A stretch of 64,000 nucleotides of DNA from Lysobacter ciconiae (GCF_015209725.1 NZ_CP063656.1:1161001-1225000); one strand, 5' to 3'. Numbered from the stretch's first letter, positions 33,111-43,132 are shown. Program-made: numbers and translations. The notes: generated from the letters alone by a model not told the origin.

Positions 33111-33880
33111 CACTTGGGCGCCAGACGGGTCGCCCCATCCAGGCGGATGGTCTCGCCGTTGAGGTAGGTGTTGCCCAGGATGTAGGCGACCAGGTCGGCG
33201 AACTCCTCCGGCTGGCCCAGCCGCGACGGGAACGGGATCGTGGCGGCCAGCGATTGCTGCACCGCTTCCGGCATGCCGTCGACCATCGGGGTCCAGAACA
33301 CGCCCGGGGCGATGGTCATCACCCGGATGCCGAAGCGCGACAGCTCGCGCGCCATCGGCAGCGTCATCGCCACCACGCCGCCCTTGGAGGCGGAGTAGGC
33401 GGCCTGGCCGATCTGGCCCTCGTAGGCCGCCACCGAGGCGGTATTGACGATCACGCCGCGCTCGCCATCGATGCCCGGCTCGTTGCCCTGCATCAGGTCG
33501 GCGGCCGCCTTGGCGACGTTGAAGCTGCCGACCAGGTTGACCATCACCGTGCTCTGGAAGCGCGACAGCGGCATCGGCCCGTCGCGGCCCAACACACGAC
33601 CGGCGCCCAGGATGCCGGCGCAGTTGACGGCGACGTTGAGGCCGCCCAGGAATTCGCGCGCACCAGCGACGTTCTCCACCACGAGTGCTTCGTCGGACAC
33701 ATCGGTGGCGAAGAAACGCGCATTGGACTCGCCCAATTCAGCGATGGACTCCGCGCCCTTGTCAGCGTTGACGTCAAACAGCGCGACCTTCGCGCCCTGG
33801 CCGACCAGGTGGCGGGCGACGGCCAGGCCGAGGCCGGAGACACCGCCGGTGATGATGGCGCGGGTATCGGAAAGCTTCAT
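33110..33880 (-). CDS. Short-chain dehydrogenase (3-hydroxyacyl-CoA dehydrogenase type 2-like)
   Basis: A 256-residue classical SDR with cofactor motif TGGVSGLG (residues 11-18), NCAG (86-89), catalytic Ser149, Tyr162 and Lys166 (YSASK). PGVFWTPM and RLGQPEEFADLV are typical of the HSD10-like group that oxidises short-chain 3-hydroxyacyl-CoA, including 2-methyl-3-hydroxybutyryl-CoA of isoleucine breakdown. Location next to the liu genes agrees with branched-chain catabolism, but the substrate is inferred. Confidence 0.82.
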   Translation of the reverse strand: MKLSDTRAIITGGVSGLGLAVARHLVGQGAKVALFDVNADKGAESIAELGESNARFFATDVSDEALVVENVAGAREFLGGLNVAVNCAGILGAGRVLGRDGPMPLSRFQSTVMVNLVGSFNVAKAAADLMQGNEPGIDGERGVIVNTASVAAYEGQIGQAAYSASKGGVVAMTLPMARELSRFGIRVMTIAPGVFWTPMVDGMPEAVQQSLAATIPFPSRLGQPEEFADLVAYILGNTYLNGETIRLDGATRLAPK

Positions 33881-34017
33881 GCGGGATCCTGCGGACGAAA
33901 GACCGTGATTCTAGGACATTCGTCCACCGACATTTGCCTCGGTGCAGGCGGGTGTGGTCTCCGCTCGCGCGCTTGGCCATGCGCTCCGGCGGCCGCAATC
34001 AATCGGTGATGTCACCG

Positions 34018-34905
34018 TCAGGCCAGCGCGCGGCCGACCTTGCTGCCGGTCTTGCGCCCCAGCAGCGTCGCCAGCCACCGCCCCGTTTCCGCCAGCAGCG
34101 CCAGGTCGACGCCGCTCTCGACGCCCAGCCCGTCCAGCATGTAGACGACGTCCTCGCTGGCGACATTGCCGCTGGCACCCTTGGCGTACGGGCAACCGCC
34201 CACGCCCGACACCGCCGAGTCCACCACGGCGACGCCTTCCTCCAGGCAGGCGAGGATATTGGCCAGTGCCTGCCCGTAGGTGTCGTGGAAGTGGACCGCC
34301 AGCGCGTCCATCGGCACTTCGCTGGCGACCGCACGGAGCATCGCGCGCGCCTTGCCGGGCGTGCCGATACCGATGGTGTCGCCCAGGGACACCTCGTAGC
34401 AGCCCATCTGGTGCAGCTCGCGGGCGACGCGGACCACCTCGGCGACCGGCACCTCGCCCTGGTAGGGGCAGCCCAGCACCGTGGAGACGTAGCCGCGGAC
34501 CCTGATGCCATCGGCCTTCGCGCGCGCCATTACCGGCTCGAACCGGGCCAGCGACTCGGCGATCGAGGCATTGATGTTCTTCTGGTTGAACGCCTCGGAG
34601 GCCGCGCTGAACACCGCGATCTCCTCCACGCCGACCGCCAGCGCGCGCTCGTAGCCGCGCTCGTTGGGCACCAGCACCGGGTAGTGGACGCCGGACTTGC
34701 GGGTGATCCCGGCAAACACCTCGGCGGCATCGGCCAGCTGCGGTACCCATTTCGGGCTGACGAAGCTGGTCGCCTCGATGCTCTGCAGACCGGTCGCCGA
34801 GAGGCGGTCGATCAGCGCGATCTTGTCGGCGGTCGCGACGATCGCCTTCTCGTTCTGCAGGCCGTCGCGCGCGCCGACCTCGACGATGCGGACGGTCGGC
34901 CTCAT
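34018..34905 (-). CDS. liuE: Hydroxymethylglutaryl-CoA lyase
   Basis: It splits HMG-CoA into acetyl-CoA and acetoacetate, the last step of leucine catabolism. The 295 residues begin VRIVEVGARDGLQNEK (metal-binding aspartate) and contain GCPYQGEV, HFHDTYGQALAN and GVGGCPYAKGASGN, the lyase signature with the catalytic cysteine. Its ATG overlaps the liuD stop by 4 bp. Confidence 0.94.
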   Translation of the reverse strand: MRPTVRIVEVGARDGLQNEKAIVATADKIALIDRLSATGLQSIEATSFVSPKWVPQLADAAEVFAGITRKSGVHYPVLVPNERGYERALAVGVEEIAVFSAASEAFNQKNINASIAESLARFEPVMARAKADGIRVRGYVSTVLGCPYQGEVPVAEVVRVARELHQMGCYEVSLGDTIGIGTPGKARAMLRAVASEVPMDALAVHFHDTYGQALANILACLEEGVAVVDSAVSGVGGCPYAKGASGNVASEDVVYMLDGLGVESGVDLALLAETGRWLATLLGRKTGSKVGRALA

Positions 34906-36905
34906 GGCGCCGGCTCCAGTGCGACCAGCACGGCGTCGGCTTCGACGAAGTCGCCGGTAGCGGCGCGCACCTCGGCGACGGTGCCGTCGCGGGGCGCCTT
35001 CAGGCTCAGCTCCATCTTCATCGCCTCAATCACCATCACTTCCTGGCCCTCGGTCACGGCGTCCCCAGCCGCCGCGCGCACCACGACCACGCGGCCCGGC
35101 ATGGGGGCGACAACATTGTCGGCCGCCGCGCCGGCGCCGCTCGCCTCGTGCTGGTACATCGGCATTGGCTGCAGGCGCAGGCGGCGGGTGCCGTCGTGCA
35201 CCACCACGTGCGCGTCATGGTCCAGCACCTCGAAACGGCGCGCGCGATCGCCGATGCGCAGGCTCAACGCGCTGCAGCTGCGGCGCGCGCCGGCGACCTG
35301 ATGGCTCTTGCCGTCGTGCTCGAATCGGTACTCGCCGTTGCTGCCGCTGGCGTGGACCTCGATGCGTTGCTCGCCATGACCGAACGCCATGCTGCGCTGG
35401 CTGCCGTGGGCCAGCCGCCAGCCATCGGCAATCGCCCACGGCGATCCCGGATCCGGCGACTGCGCGGCGCGCTGCCGGCTGTCGGCCTCCTGGGCGAGCA
35501 GGCGGGCAGTGGCGGCGGCCAGCAAAAGATCGGTATCCACCGGTCCGGTCGGTGACAGGAACTCTTCCAGATGCCGGTCCAGATAACCGGTGTCGATCGT
35601 GCCCTCGACCACGACCGGATGGCGGACAAGACGCTCCAGGAACGCGATGTTGGACTTCGGCCCGGTGATCTCGCAGCGCGACAGGGCGTCACGCATGCGG
35701 GCCAGCGCGCGGGTGCGATCGCTGTCATGGACGATCAGCTTGGCAATCATGGGGTCGTAGAAGATCGTCACCGTATCGCCCTCGACCACGCCCGAGTCCA
35801 CCCGCACGTGCGCATCGGGTGAAGGCAGGCGCAGGCGCTCCAGGCGGCCCGAGCCGGGCAGAAAGCCGGCTTCCGGATCCTCCGCGTACAGACGCACCTC
35901 GATCGCGTGTCCGTTGCGACCGATGCCGGCCTGGGCGAGCGGCAGGGGCATTCCTGCGGCCACCTGCAGCTGCCACGCCACCAGATCCAGGCCGGTGATC
36001 ATTTCGGTGACCGGATGCTCGACCTGCAGGCGGGTGTTGATCTCCATGAAGTAGAACCGGCCGTCCTGGCCGACGATGAACTCGACCGTGCCGGCGTTGA
36101 CGTAGTTGATGGCCTTCGCCGCGAGCACGGCGGCCGCGCCCATCTCCTCGCGCAGCTGGGGGGTCAGGAACGGTGAGGGCGATTCCTCCATCACCTTCTG
36201 GTAGCGGCGCTGGGCCGAGCACTCGCGCTCGTTGAGGTGGATGGCATTGCCGGCGTCGTCGCCGAACACCTGGATCTCGATATGCCGCGGCTTCTCCACG
36301 TAGCGCTCCAGCAGCACGCGGTCGCGCCCGAACGCGTTCTTCGCCTCGCGCTGGCAGGACGCCAGGTTGGCCGCGAACTCGCCCGACTCGCGCACGATGC
36401 GCATGCCCTTGCCGCCGCCACCGTGCGCCGCCTTGATCATCAGCGGATAGCCGATCCGGTCCGCTTCGGCGTGCAGGTGATCGGGGTCCTGATCCTCGCC
36501 GGTGTAGCCCGGCACCACCGGCACACCGGCGGCGGCCATGAGGTCCTTGGCGCCGGCCTTGCTGCCCATCTTGCGCATCGAGACCGCCTTGGGGCCGATG
36601 AAGGCGATGCCCGCGGACTCGACGGCGTCGGCGAAATCGGCGTTCTCCGACAGGAACCCGTAGCCCGGGTGGATCGCCTGGGCGCCGGTGCGGGTCGCGA
36701 CCTCGATGATCGCCTCGCCGCGCAGGTAGCTCTCCGGCGGCGTCGGACCGCCGATGCAATAGGCCTCGTCGGCCTGGCGCACGTGTTGCGCGTCGGCATC
36801 GGCCGTCGAGTACACCGCCACCGTGCGGATGCCCAGCTGACGGCAGGTGCGGATGACCCGGCAGACGATTTCGCCGCGGTTGGCGATCAGGATCTTGGTG
36901 AACAT
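34902..36905 (-). CDS. liuD: Methylcrotonyl-CoA carboxylase, biotin-carrying alpha subunit
   Basis: The 667-residue protein has a biotin carboxylase domain (FTKILIANRGEIVCRV at the start, ATP-grasp loop HGGGGKGMR, EMNTRLQVEH-like EINTRLQVEHPVTE) and a C-terminal biotinyl domain whose EAMKM motif places the biotinylated lysine at about residue 630. With LiuB it carboxylates 3-methylcrotonyl-CoA. The ATG at 36905 fits the family N-terminus; an ATG at 36959 would overlap liuC. Forty-one bases separate it from the liuC stop. Confidence 0.94.
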   Translation of the reverse strand: MFTKILIANRGEIVCRVIRTCRQLGIRTVAVYSTADADAQHVRQADEAYCIGGPTPPESYLRGEAIIEVATRTGAQAIHPGYGFLSENADFADAVESAGIAFIGPKAVSMRKMGSKAGAKDLMAAAGVPVVPGYTGEDQDPDHLHAEADRIGYPLMIKAAHGGGGKGMRIVRESGEFAANLASCQREAKNAFGRDRVLLERYVEKPRHIEIQVFGDDAGNAIHLNERECSAQRRYQKVMEESPSPFLTPQLREEMGAAAVLAAKAINYVNAGTVEFIVGQDGRFYFMEINTRLQVEHPVTEMITGLDLVAWQLQVAAGMPLPLAQAGIGRNGHAIEVRLYAEDPEAGFLPGSGRLERLRLPSPDAHVRVDSGVVEGDTVTIFYDPMIAKLIVHDSDRTRALARMRDALSRCEITGPKSNIAFLERLVRHPVVVEGTIDTGYLDRHLEEFLSPTGPVDTDLLLAAATARLLAQEADSRQRAAQSPDPGSPWAIADGWRLAHGSQRSMAFGHGEQRIEVHASGSNGEYRFEHDGKSHQVAGARRSCSALSLRIGDRARRFEVLDHDAHVVVHDGTRRLRLQPMPMYQHEASGAGAAADNVVAPMPGRVVVVRAAAGDAVTEGQEVMVIEAMKMELSLKAPRDGTVAEVRAATGDFVEADAVLVALEPAP

Positions 36906-36946
36906 GGCGGGCCTCGTGGCGGCGACTGTCTGGTGGGGCAAGGTGC

Positions 36947-37729
36947 TCACTGGCACCACGCCGGCTTGCGCTTGTCGAGGAAGGCGGTGAGCCCTTCCTG
37001 GCCCTCGGGCGATACCCGCAGGCGGGCGATCAGGTCGGCGTTGTCGGAGTCGTGGGCGGCGCCGTCGGTGTGCGAGGCGACCTGGCGCACCAGCGCCTTG
37101 GCCTGGGCCGATGCGATCGGGCCGGCTTTCAACAGCAACCCGACCTGGCGATCCACCGCAGCATCGAGCTCATCGGCAGCGACGGTTTCGTGCAACAGTC
37201 CCATGCGCCGCGCCTGTTCGGCGCCGAAGATCTCCGCCGAGGCGAACCAGCGCCGCGCCTGGCGGGCGCCGATGGCCTCGATCACATAGGGCGAGATCAC
37301 CGCCGGCAACAGGCCCAGCTTGCTTTCGGTCAGGCCGAACTTCGCCTCGTCGGCGCCGATGGCGATGTCGCAACACGCAACCAGCCCGACGCCGCCACCA
37401 AACGCGGCGCCCTGGACCCGGGCGATGGTCGGCTTGGGCAGCTCATTCAAGGTCCGCATCAGGCGCGCCAGAGCCAGCGAATCCTCCCGGTTCTCCGCCT
37501 CGCTCGCCGCCGCCATCCCACGCATCCAGTTGAGGTCGGCGCCGGCGGAAAACGAGGCGCCCGCGCCCTCCAGCACCACGACCCGGACGCTGTCATCGGC
37601 GGCCAGCGCATCCAGCGCGCCGGTGAGCGCGGCGATCAGCATGGCATCGAACGCGTTGTGGACGTCCGGGCGATTCATGCGCAGGCGGGCCACCGGGCCC
37701 TGGCGAACATTCAGCAGCGGATTGGTCAT
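36947..37729 (-). CDS. liuC: Methylglutaconyl-CoA hydratase (enoyl-CoA hydratase family)
   Basis: A crotonase-fold enzyme with GAGASFSAGADLNWM (oxyanion-hole region) and AAFGGGVGLVACCDIAI, 260 residues. Position between the liu carboxylase and lyase genes indicates hydration of 3-methylglutaconyl-CoA to HMG-CoA. The ATG at 37729 begins at the family N-terminus. It is divergent from the iron permease gene. Confidence 0.9.
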   Translation of the reverse strand: MTNPLLNVRQGPVARLRMNRPDVHNAFDAMLIAALTGALDALAADDSVRVVVLEGAGASFSAGADLNWMRGMAAASEAENREDSLALARLMRTLNELPKPTIARVQGAAFGGGVGLVACCDIAIGADEAKFGLTESKLGLLPAVISPYVIEAIGARQARRWFASAEIFGAEQARRMGLLHETVAADELDAAVDRQVGLLLKAGPIASAQAKALVRQVASHTDGAAHDSDNADLIARLRVSPEGQEGLTAFLDKRKPAWCQ

Positions 37730-37853
37730 CGGGATTCGCGTGTTCGGGAAGCCGTCAATGATAGCTGCCGCGCCTTGCGGACGTGATCGCAGATGCGACC
37801 GGTTCTCATTTCTGCAGTAGAATCGGTGTTCGCCCGCCACGCGTTGCCACCCG

Positions 37854-39776
37854 ATGCCCACTGTCCTGCGTTGCCTGCTCGTCTCCGTGCTGTTGTGCCT
37901 GTCGCTTCAAGTCCGCGCGTCCACGGCGGATGTGCAGACGGCTTGGCGATTGCTGGACTACATCGCCGTGGACTATGCCGGGGCGGTGGCGGATGGCGAG
38001 GTCGTCGACCCGACCGAGTTCCAGGAGATGGTGGAATTCTCCGCGTCCGCTCGTGAGCGGATCCAGTCCCTTGAGGCAACCGCCGGGCAGCCGCGGCTGC
38101 TGGAGGAGGCGGAACGCCTGCAGGCGGCCATCGCGGCCCACGAACCGCCTGAGGCCGTCGCGAAGCTGTCGCGCGGGCTGGCCAGCGACCTGATCGCCGC
38201 CTACCCGGTCCCGCTCGCACCGACCGCCCCGCCTGACATGGCCGTCGCCGCCGGCCTGTATCAGCAGCAATGCGCCAGTTGCCACGGCGACACCGGCGGC
38301 GGCGACGGTCCGGCCAGCGTCGGCCTTGATCCCCCGGCGATCGATTTCACCGACCGCGGGCGTGCGCGCGAGCGCAGCGTGTTCGCGCTCTACCAGGTGA
38401 TCGAGCAGGGGCTGGAAGGCACCAGCATGGCCAGTTACGCCCACCTGCCAGCCGACGAGCGCTGGGCGCTGTCGTTCTACATCGGCCAGTTCGCCTACCC
38501 CGAATCGCAGGCCGGCGCCGGCGAAAAGCTGTGGAACGAGGACGCTTCGTTGCGCGCGTCGATCCCGGACTTGGCGGCGCTGACCCAGGTCACCCCGGCG
38601 GCGCTCGCGAACGACGTCGGTGAGGAAACCGCCCAGGCCATCACCGCCTACCTGCGACGGCATCCTGAAGCAGTGGACGCACCGGTCGTTGCCGAAGGCC
38701 AGCTCGCGTTCGCCCGCAGCCGTCTGGCCGAAAGCGTCGCCGCCTATGCCGCCGGCGATCAGCCCAAGGCCCGTGACCTCGCCCTGTCCGCATACCTGGA
38801 CGGCTTCGAGCCGATCGAACCGCTGCTGGCCGCGCGCGACCGTGCCCTGATGGCTCGCATCGAGGCGGCCATGGGCGAGTTGCGCTCGCGCATCGGTTCT
38901 TCCGCCAGCGTGGAAGCGGTCCAGGAGCAGGTGCAGGTCGTCGACAGCCTCTTCGCCGAAGCCGAGCACGCGCTCGAACCGGAAATGGCCAACAACGCGT
39001 CGGCCTTCGTCGGCGCGTTCACCATTCTGGTGCGCGAAGGCCTTGAGGCGCTGCTGATCCTGATTGCGATGGTCGCGTTCCTGCGCAAGGCCAACCGGAC
39101 CGAGGTCATGCCCTATGTGCATGGCGGCTGGATCAGCGCATTGGTGGCCGGCGGCGTTACCTGGTTCATGGCGACCTATGTGGTCAGCATCAGCGGGGCC
39201 AGTCGTGAGCTGACCGAAGGCTTCGCCGCGCTGTTTGCCGCGGTCGTGCTGTTGTTTGTCGGCATCTGGATGCACGGCAAGAGCCAGGCGGGTGCGTGGC
39301 AGCGCTACATCAACGACAAGCTCTCGCACGCGCTGTCCAAACGCTCGGCGTGGTTCCTGTTCGTGCTTTCCTTCGTCGTGGTTTACCGCGAGGTCTTCGA
39401 GACCGTGTTGTTCTACATCGCGCTGTGGAGCCAGGGCAACGGCATGGCGATCGTTGCCGGCGGTGGGCTCGGCGCGGCCGTGCTGGTGGTGATCGCGGTG
39501 GCCATGCTCCGCTTCAGCCAGCGCCTGCCGATCGGACAGTTCTTCTCGATCAGCTCGATCCTGATCGCGGTCGTGGCCGTGGTGCTGGCCGGCAAGGGCA
39601 TCGCCGCCCTGCAGGAAGCGGGCTGGGTGTCGGTATCCACGCTCTCGATCCCGCGCGTCGCGCTGCTGGGCATCTACCCGACCCTGCAGAGCGTGCTGGC
39701 GCAATTGGTGACGCTGACGGTGCTGGCGGCGGGGTTCTGGTTCAACCGGCGCTCCGCGGTGCCCAGCGCCGCGTGA
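37854..39776 (+). CDS. Cytochrome c-FTR1 family iron permease fusion
   Basis: The 640-residue protein has a signal peptide (to about residue 22), a helical region, and a cytochrome c domain with CASCH heme attachment at residues 140-144 and likely axial Met192. The C-terminal FTR1 permease has about seven membrane segments. Two RExxE iron-binding motifs are present, REGLE (394-398) and REVFE (512-516). It probably oxidises or passes electrons from ferrous iron outside the inner membrane and imports the iron. TAGAAT at 37818-37823 could be its -10. Its stop is 4 bp from the stop of the kinase gene. Confidence 0.88.
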   Translation: MPTVLRCLLVSVLLCLSLQVRASTADVQTAWRLLDYIAVDYAGAVADGEVVDPTEFQEMVEFSASARERIQSLEATAGQPRLLEEAERLQAAIAAHEPPEAVAKLSRGLASDLIAAYPVPLAPTAPPDMAVAAGLYQQQCASCHGDTGGGDGPASVGLDPPAIDFTDRGRARERSVFALYQVIEQGLEGTSMASYAHLPADERWALSFYIGQFAYPESQAGAGEKLWNEDASLRASIPDLAALTQVTPAALANDVGEETAQAITAYLRRHPEAVDAPVVAEGQLAFARSRLAESVAAYAAGDQPKARDLALSAYLDGFEPIEPLLAARDRALMARIEAAMGELRSRIGSSASVEAVQEQVQVVDSLFAEAEHALEPEMANNASAFVGAFTILVREGLEALLILIAMVAFLRKANRTEVMPYVHGGWISALVAGGVTWFMATYVVSISGASRELTEGFAALFAAVVLLFVGIWMHGKSQAGAWQRYINDKLSHALSKRSAWFLFVLSFVVVYREVFETVLFYIALWSQGNGMAIVAGGGLGAAVLVVIAVAMLRFSQRLPIGQFFSISSILIAVVAVVLAGKGIAALQEAGWVSVSTLSIPRVALLGIYPTLQSVLAQLVTLTVLAAGFWFNRRSAVPSAA

Positions 39777-39780
39777 TTAC

Positions 39781-42507
39781 TTACCGGGTTGCGATGTCTC
39801 CCGCATCGCCCAACGCCATCAGTCGCTTCTTTGCGTCCAAGGTGTGTTGATCGTCTTCGCCCCGCGCCTTCCGCAGGGCGCTGTAGCCCTCATCCAGCAG
39901 GCCCGAAGCGGCATCAAGCTTGCCTTGCCGGGCAAGTGCGGCGCCCAACAGGCTTCGGGCCTCGGCCAGTTCCCAGTGGTCTTCGGGAAGGATTTTTTCG
40001 CGGATGCGCACTGCATCGCCAAGTGATTCTGCGGCAAGGCCGGGCTTGCCCGCGCTCAGGTACATCTGGCCCAGGTTGAGGATCATCGACGCAGTCCATG
40101 GATGCTCCGGGCCCGCGCCCTCGCGGCAGATCTCGATCGCCTCGTGGTAAAGCGGCTCGGCGCGGGCGAAATCCTCCTGTTCGCGGTAGAGGTTGGCCAG
40201 GTTGTTGAGGGTGGTGGCGATGTACGGATGGTCCGGCTTGAGGGACTTGCGACGCATGGCCAGCGCCTCCAGGTACATCGGTTCCGCCTCGTCGTAGCGC
40301 TTCTGCTTGGTGAGGACACTGGCCAGCTGGGTCATTGCGAGTGCGATCGACGGGTGCCCGCTGTCGTCATACAGCTTGCGCTTCATCGCCAGGGATTCGC
40401 GCAGCAGTGCCTCGGCTTCCGCAAAGCGCTGTGTCTTGCTCAGCAGGACGCCGAGGTTGTTCATCACATTGGCCAGACCGGGATGGACAGGCCCCTGCAG
40501 CTCGCGCCGCTGCGACAGCACATCACGGTAGTGTTCTTCGGCCTCGCCGAATTTCCCCTGGCCCACCAGCAGCACAGCCAGGTTGTTGCGTGCGGTCATC
40601 TGCACTTCGGGCTCGGTGAGTGCCGTTTCGGTTGCGAATGCAAGTGCTGCGCGATGCACCGACTCGGCCTCGTCACGCTTGCCTTGACGGACCAGTGCCG
40701 CGCCCAGGTCGTTGCGCGTAGCCGCCACCAACATCGGATCTGGATGCGGCTGTGCCAGGCGTTGCTCAACCACTTGCCGAAGGAGGGTCTCAGCTTCCTC
40801 GTTCTTCCCGCGGCGCATGGCCAGCGTGGCGATGGCCTGCATCGTTTCCAGCGTTTCGCGATGACCGGTTCCCTGGCGCGTGCGTTGCACGTCCAGGGCG
40901 CGGGTCAGGAAGGTTTCCGCCTTGTCGTATTTTCCCAGGCTGGTGTAGACGGTGCCGATGATGGCCTCCATCCTGGCGCGCACGTCGGGCTGCCCGGCGA
41001 GCTCGCCCCCGATCCGGTTCGAGGCCTGGTCCAGCACCTCGCGCACGCTGGTTTCCTCTCCGCGCGCCTGCGCGGGATCGGCCGATTCCAGCATGCTGAC
41101 CAGAAGTCCGCTGACCTGCGTGGCCTTGGCCGCTTCGGTGCGCGCGAGGTCGCGCTCATGGGTGATGCGGCTCACATGCAGCGACGCCAGCACCACGCCC
41201 GCGCCCACGGCCAGCAGCGTCGTTGCGACACCGTAGCGGTGCTGGCGCAGGAACACGCTGCTCCGGTAGGCGGCGGAGGGGTGCCGCGCGCTGACAATGT
41301 CGCCGCCAAGATGGCGTCTGATGTCCTCGGCCATCTGCCCGACCGAGAGGTAGCGTTGCTCCGGATCGTTCTGGATCGCCTTCAGCACGATGCTGTCGAG
41401 ATCGCCGCGTAACTGCCGTGCAAGCTGCCTGGGCGAGCTGCCCCGGCGCGCGGCGACGGCAGCATCCATGCGGCTTGCACTCACGCTGGGCCGGGCAGGT
41501 GCGCCTGCCAGTATCGCCTCCTGCATGTCCTTTGCGGTGGATACGGCAGTGCCAAACGGTTGCGTGCCGGTCAGCAGCTCGTGGAGCAGCAGGCCCAGTG
41601 CGTAAACATCCGAGGACGTCGTGGCTGGTTCGCCGCGAATCTGCTCCGGCGCGGCGTAGCGGGGCGTCAGGATCCGGTCGCCGTATTCGGTAGGCGCACG
41701 TGCGGTGAGGCCAGTCGCTGGCAACGGTCTGGACCCAGGTTCGCGATTCCCCCGGCGCACGGCGTCGCCACCGTCATCACCGAGTCCTTGCTCGGTGATC
41801 CTGGCAATGCCGAAGTCGAGCAGCTTCACGGATGGATGGCCCTGATCGTCCTCCTGCACCATGACGTTGCCAGGCTTCAGGTCGCGATGGATGACCAGAT
41901 TCCGATGCGCATGCGCAACCGCCGCGCACACCTCGCGGAACAGTCCCAGCCGGCGCCGTACGCCCAGGCGCTTCTGGTCCGCGTAGTCGGTGATTTCCTC
42001 GCCAGCGATGTATTCCATGACGAAATAAGGGCGTCCGTCGGCGAGGCTGCCGCCGTCGAGGAGATACGCAATGCCCGGGTGTTTCAGCTGGGCCAGGATG
42101 CGGCGCTCGTCCCGGAATCGCGCAAGCAGGCGCTCGCTGACACTGTCGCGTACCACCTTGATTGCGACGGTTTGCTCGAACTGGCCGTCATCGCGCTGGC
42201 CCAGGTACACGGTCCCCATTCCGCCCTGACCGATCTCGCCGGCAATGCGATAGGCACCCACGCGTGTGGGAGCAATCTCGTCCTGAGCCAGCGTGGCGCC
42301 AAGATCGTCGAAATAGCTGCTCGCGTCGGCATCCAGCGCAATCAGGCGATCGACCTCGGCGCGCAGTCCGGGGTCACCGTTGCAGGCGGAATCCAGCCAT
42401 GCCTCCCGCTCGTCCACGGCGACGGCGGACAGATCGGCAAACAGTTGCTTTGCACGCAACCAGCGGTTTCTTTCTGTGGGTTTCTCCGACTCGCCAGAGA
42501 TGCTCAT
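39781..42507 (-). CDS. Transmembrane Ser/Thr protein kinase with TPR domain (PknS-like)
   Basis: The 908-residue protein has an N-terminal segment of about 85 residues, a Hanks-type kinase domain with glycine loop GQGGMGTV (93-100), ATP-binding Lys117, HRD at 207-209, DFG at 231-233 and APEQ at 286-289, a single membrane segment (about 426-445), and a C-terminal half of repeated TPR units (about 480-890). All catalytic residues are present, so it should be active. It follows the ECF sigma gene by 16 bp. The pair resembles the PknS/EcfK and PknT/EcfP modules, where the kinase phosphorylates and activates the sigma factor. The TPR part would sense a signal in the periplasm. Confidence 0.9.
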   Translation of the reverse strand: MSISGESEKPTERNRWLRAKQLFADLSAVAVDEREAWLDSACNGDPGLRAEVDRLIALDADASSYFDDLGATLAQDEIAPTRVGAYRIAGEIGQGGMGTVYLGQRDDGQFEQTVAIKVVRDSVSERLLARFRDERRILAQLKHPGIAYLLDGGSLADGRPYFVMEYIAGEEITDYADQKRLGVRRRLGLFREVCAAVAHAHRNLVIHRDLKPGNVMVQEDDQGHPSVKLLDFGIARITEQGLGDDGGDAVRRGNREPGSRPLPATGLTARAPTEYGDRILTPRYAAPEQIRGEPATTSSDVYALGLLLHELLTGTQPFGTAVSTAKDMQEAILAGAPARPSVSASRMDAAVAARRGSSPRQLARQLRGDLDSIVLKAIQNDPEQRYLSVGQMAEDIRRHLGGDIVSARHPSAAYRSSVFLRQHRYGVATTLLAVGAGVVLASLHVSRITHERDLARTEAAKATQVSGLLVSMLESADPAQARGEETSVREVLDQASNRIGGELAGQPDVRARMEAIIGTVYTSLGKYDKAETFLTRALDVQRTRQGTGHRETLETMQAIATLAMRRGKNEEAETLLRQVVEQRLAQPHPDPMLVAATRNDLGAALVRQGKRDEAESVHRAALAFATETALTEPEVQMTARNNLAVLLVGQGKFGEAEEHYRDVLSQRRELQGPVHPGLANVMNNLGVLLSKTQRFAEAEALLRESLAMKRKLYDDSGHPSIALAMTQLASVLTKQKRYDEAEPMYLEALAMRRKSLKPDHPYIATTLNNLANLYREQEDFARAEPLYHEAIEICREGAGPEHPWTASMILNLGQMYLSAGKPGLAAESLGDAVRIREKILPEDHWELAEARSLLGAALARQGKLDAASGLLDEGYSALRKARGEDDQHTLDAKKRLMALGDAGDIATR

Positions 42508-42523
42508 CGCCGCATGCCGTTAT

Positions 42524-43132
42524 TCATGCTGCGTGACCGGTCAAGTCGGCGCGCAGTTCACCATAAAGCCAGGCGCGCGCTGCGCTCCAGTCGCGGCTGA
42601 CGGTGCGGCGGGTGACCCCCAGGGCCTCGGCGGTCTCCTCCGCACTCAGACCGCCGAACACGCGGCACTCCACGACCTGGGCGGCGCGTGGGTCCATGAG
42701 CTGCAGTCGGTCAAGGGCTTCATCCAGCGCCAACAACTCCTCACTGCGTTGCGGCGATACCAGCGACACATCGTCCAACGGCAGCTCTTCATTGCCGCTG
42801 CCACGCTTTTGGGCCGCGTGACGCTGCGCGTAGTTGATCAGCAGTTGGCGCATGGCACTGGATGCCGTGGCCAGGAAGTGGGAACGGCTTTCATAACTGG
42901 CCCCGCTGCTGACCAGTTTCAGATAGGCCTCGTGCACCAGTGCGGTGGTGTTCAGCGTCTCGTTGCCGCGCCAGCGCGAGCGGTGGTGGCGCGCGATGCG
43001 ATGCAACGCCCCGTACACCCGCGCGAACACTTTGTCGCGGTCTCCGGTGTCAACGCCGGAGGCCTCAACGGGCTGCAGCGCATTGAGCAGACGGGTGACA
43101 TCCCCGGCCAGATCATCCGTTTTTGAAACCAT
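42524..43132 (-). CDS. ECF sigma factor, kinase-associated (ECF43-like)
   Basis: The 202-residue protein has sigma region 2 (about 35-105) and region 4 with a helix-turn-helix (LSAEETAEALGVTRRTVSRDW). Where most ECF factors have the acidic DAED motif that binds core RNA polymerase, this one reads NTTA (residues 61-64, in LNTTALVHEAYLKL). In kinase-linked ECF factors such a motif is made functional by threonine phosphorylation, so Thr62 or Thr63 are candidate sites for the adjacent kinase. No anti-sigma gene is nearby, which fits this mode of control. The gene is divergent from the trimeric adhesin, 238 bp away. Confidence 0.9.
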   Translation of the reverse strand: MVSKTDDLAGDVTRLLNALQPVEASGVDTGDRDKVFARVYGALHRIARHHRSRWRGNETLNTTALVHEAYLKLVSSGASYESRSHFLATASSAMRQLLINYAQRHAAQKRGSGNEELPLDDVSLVSPQRSEELLALDEALDRLQLMDPRAAQVVECRVFGGLSAEETAEALGVTRRTVSRDWSAARAWLYGELRADLTGHAA

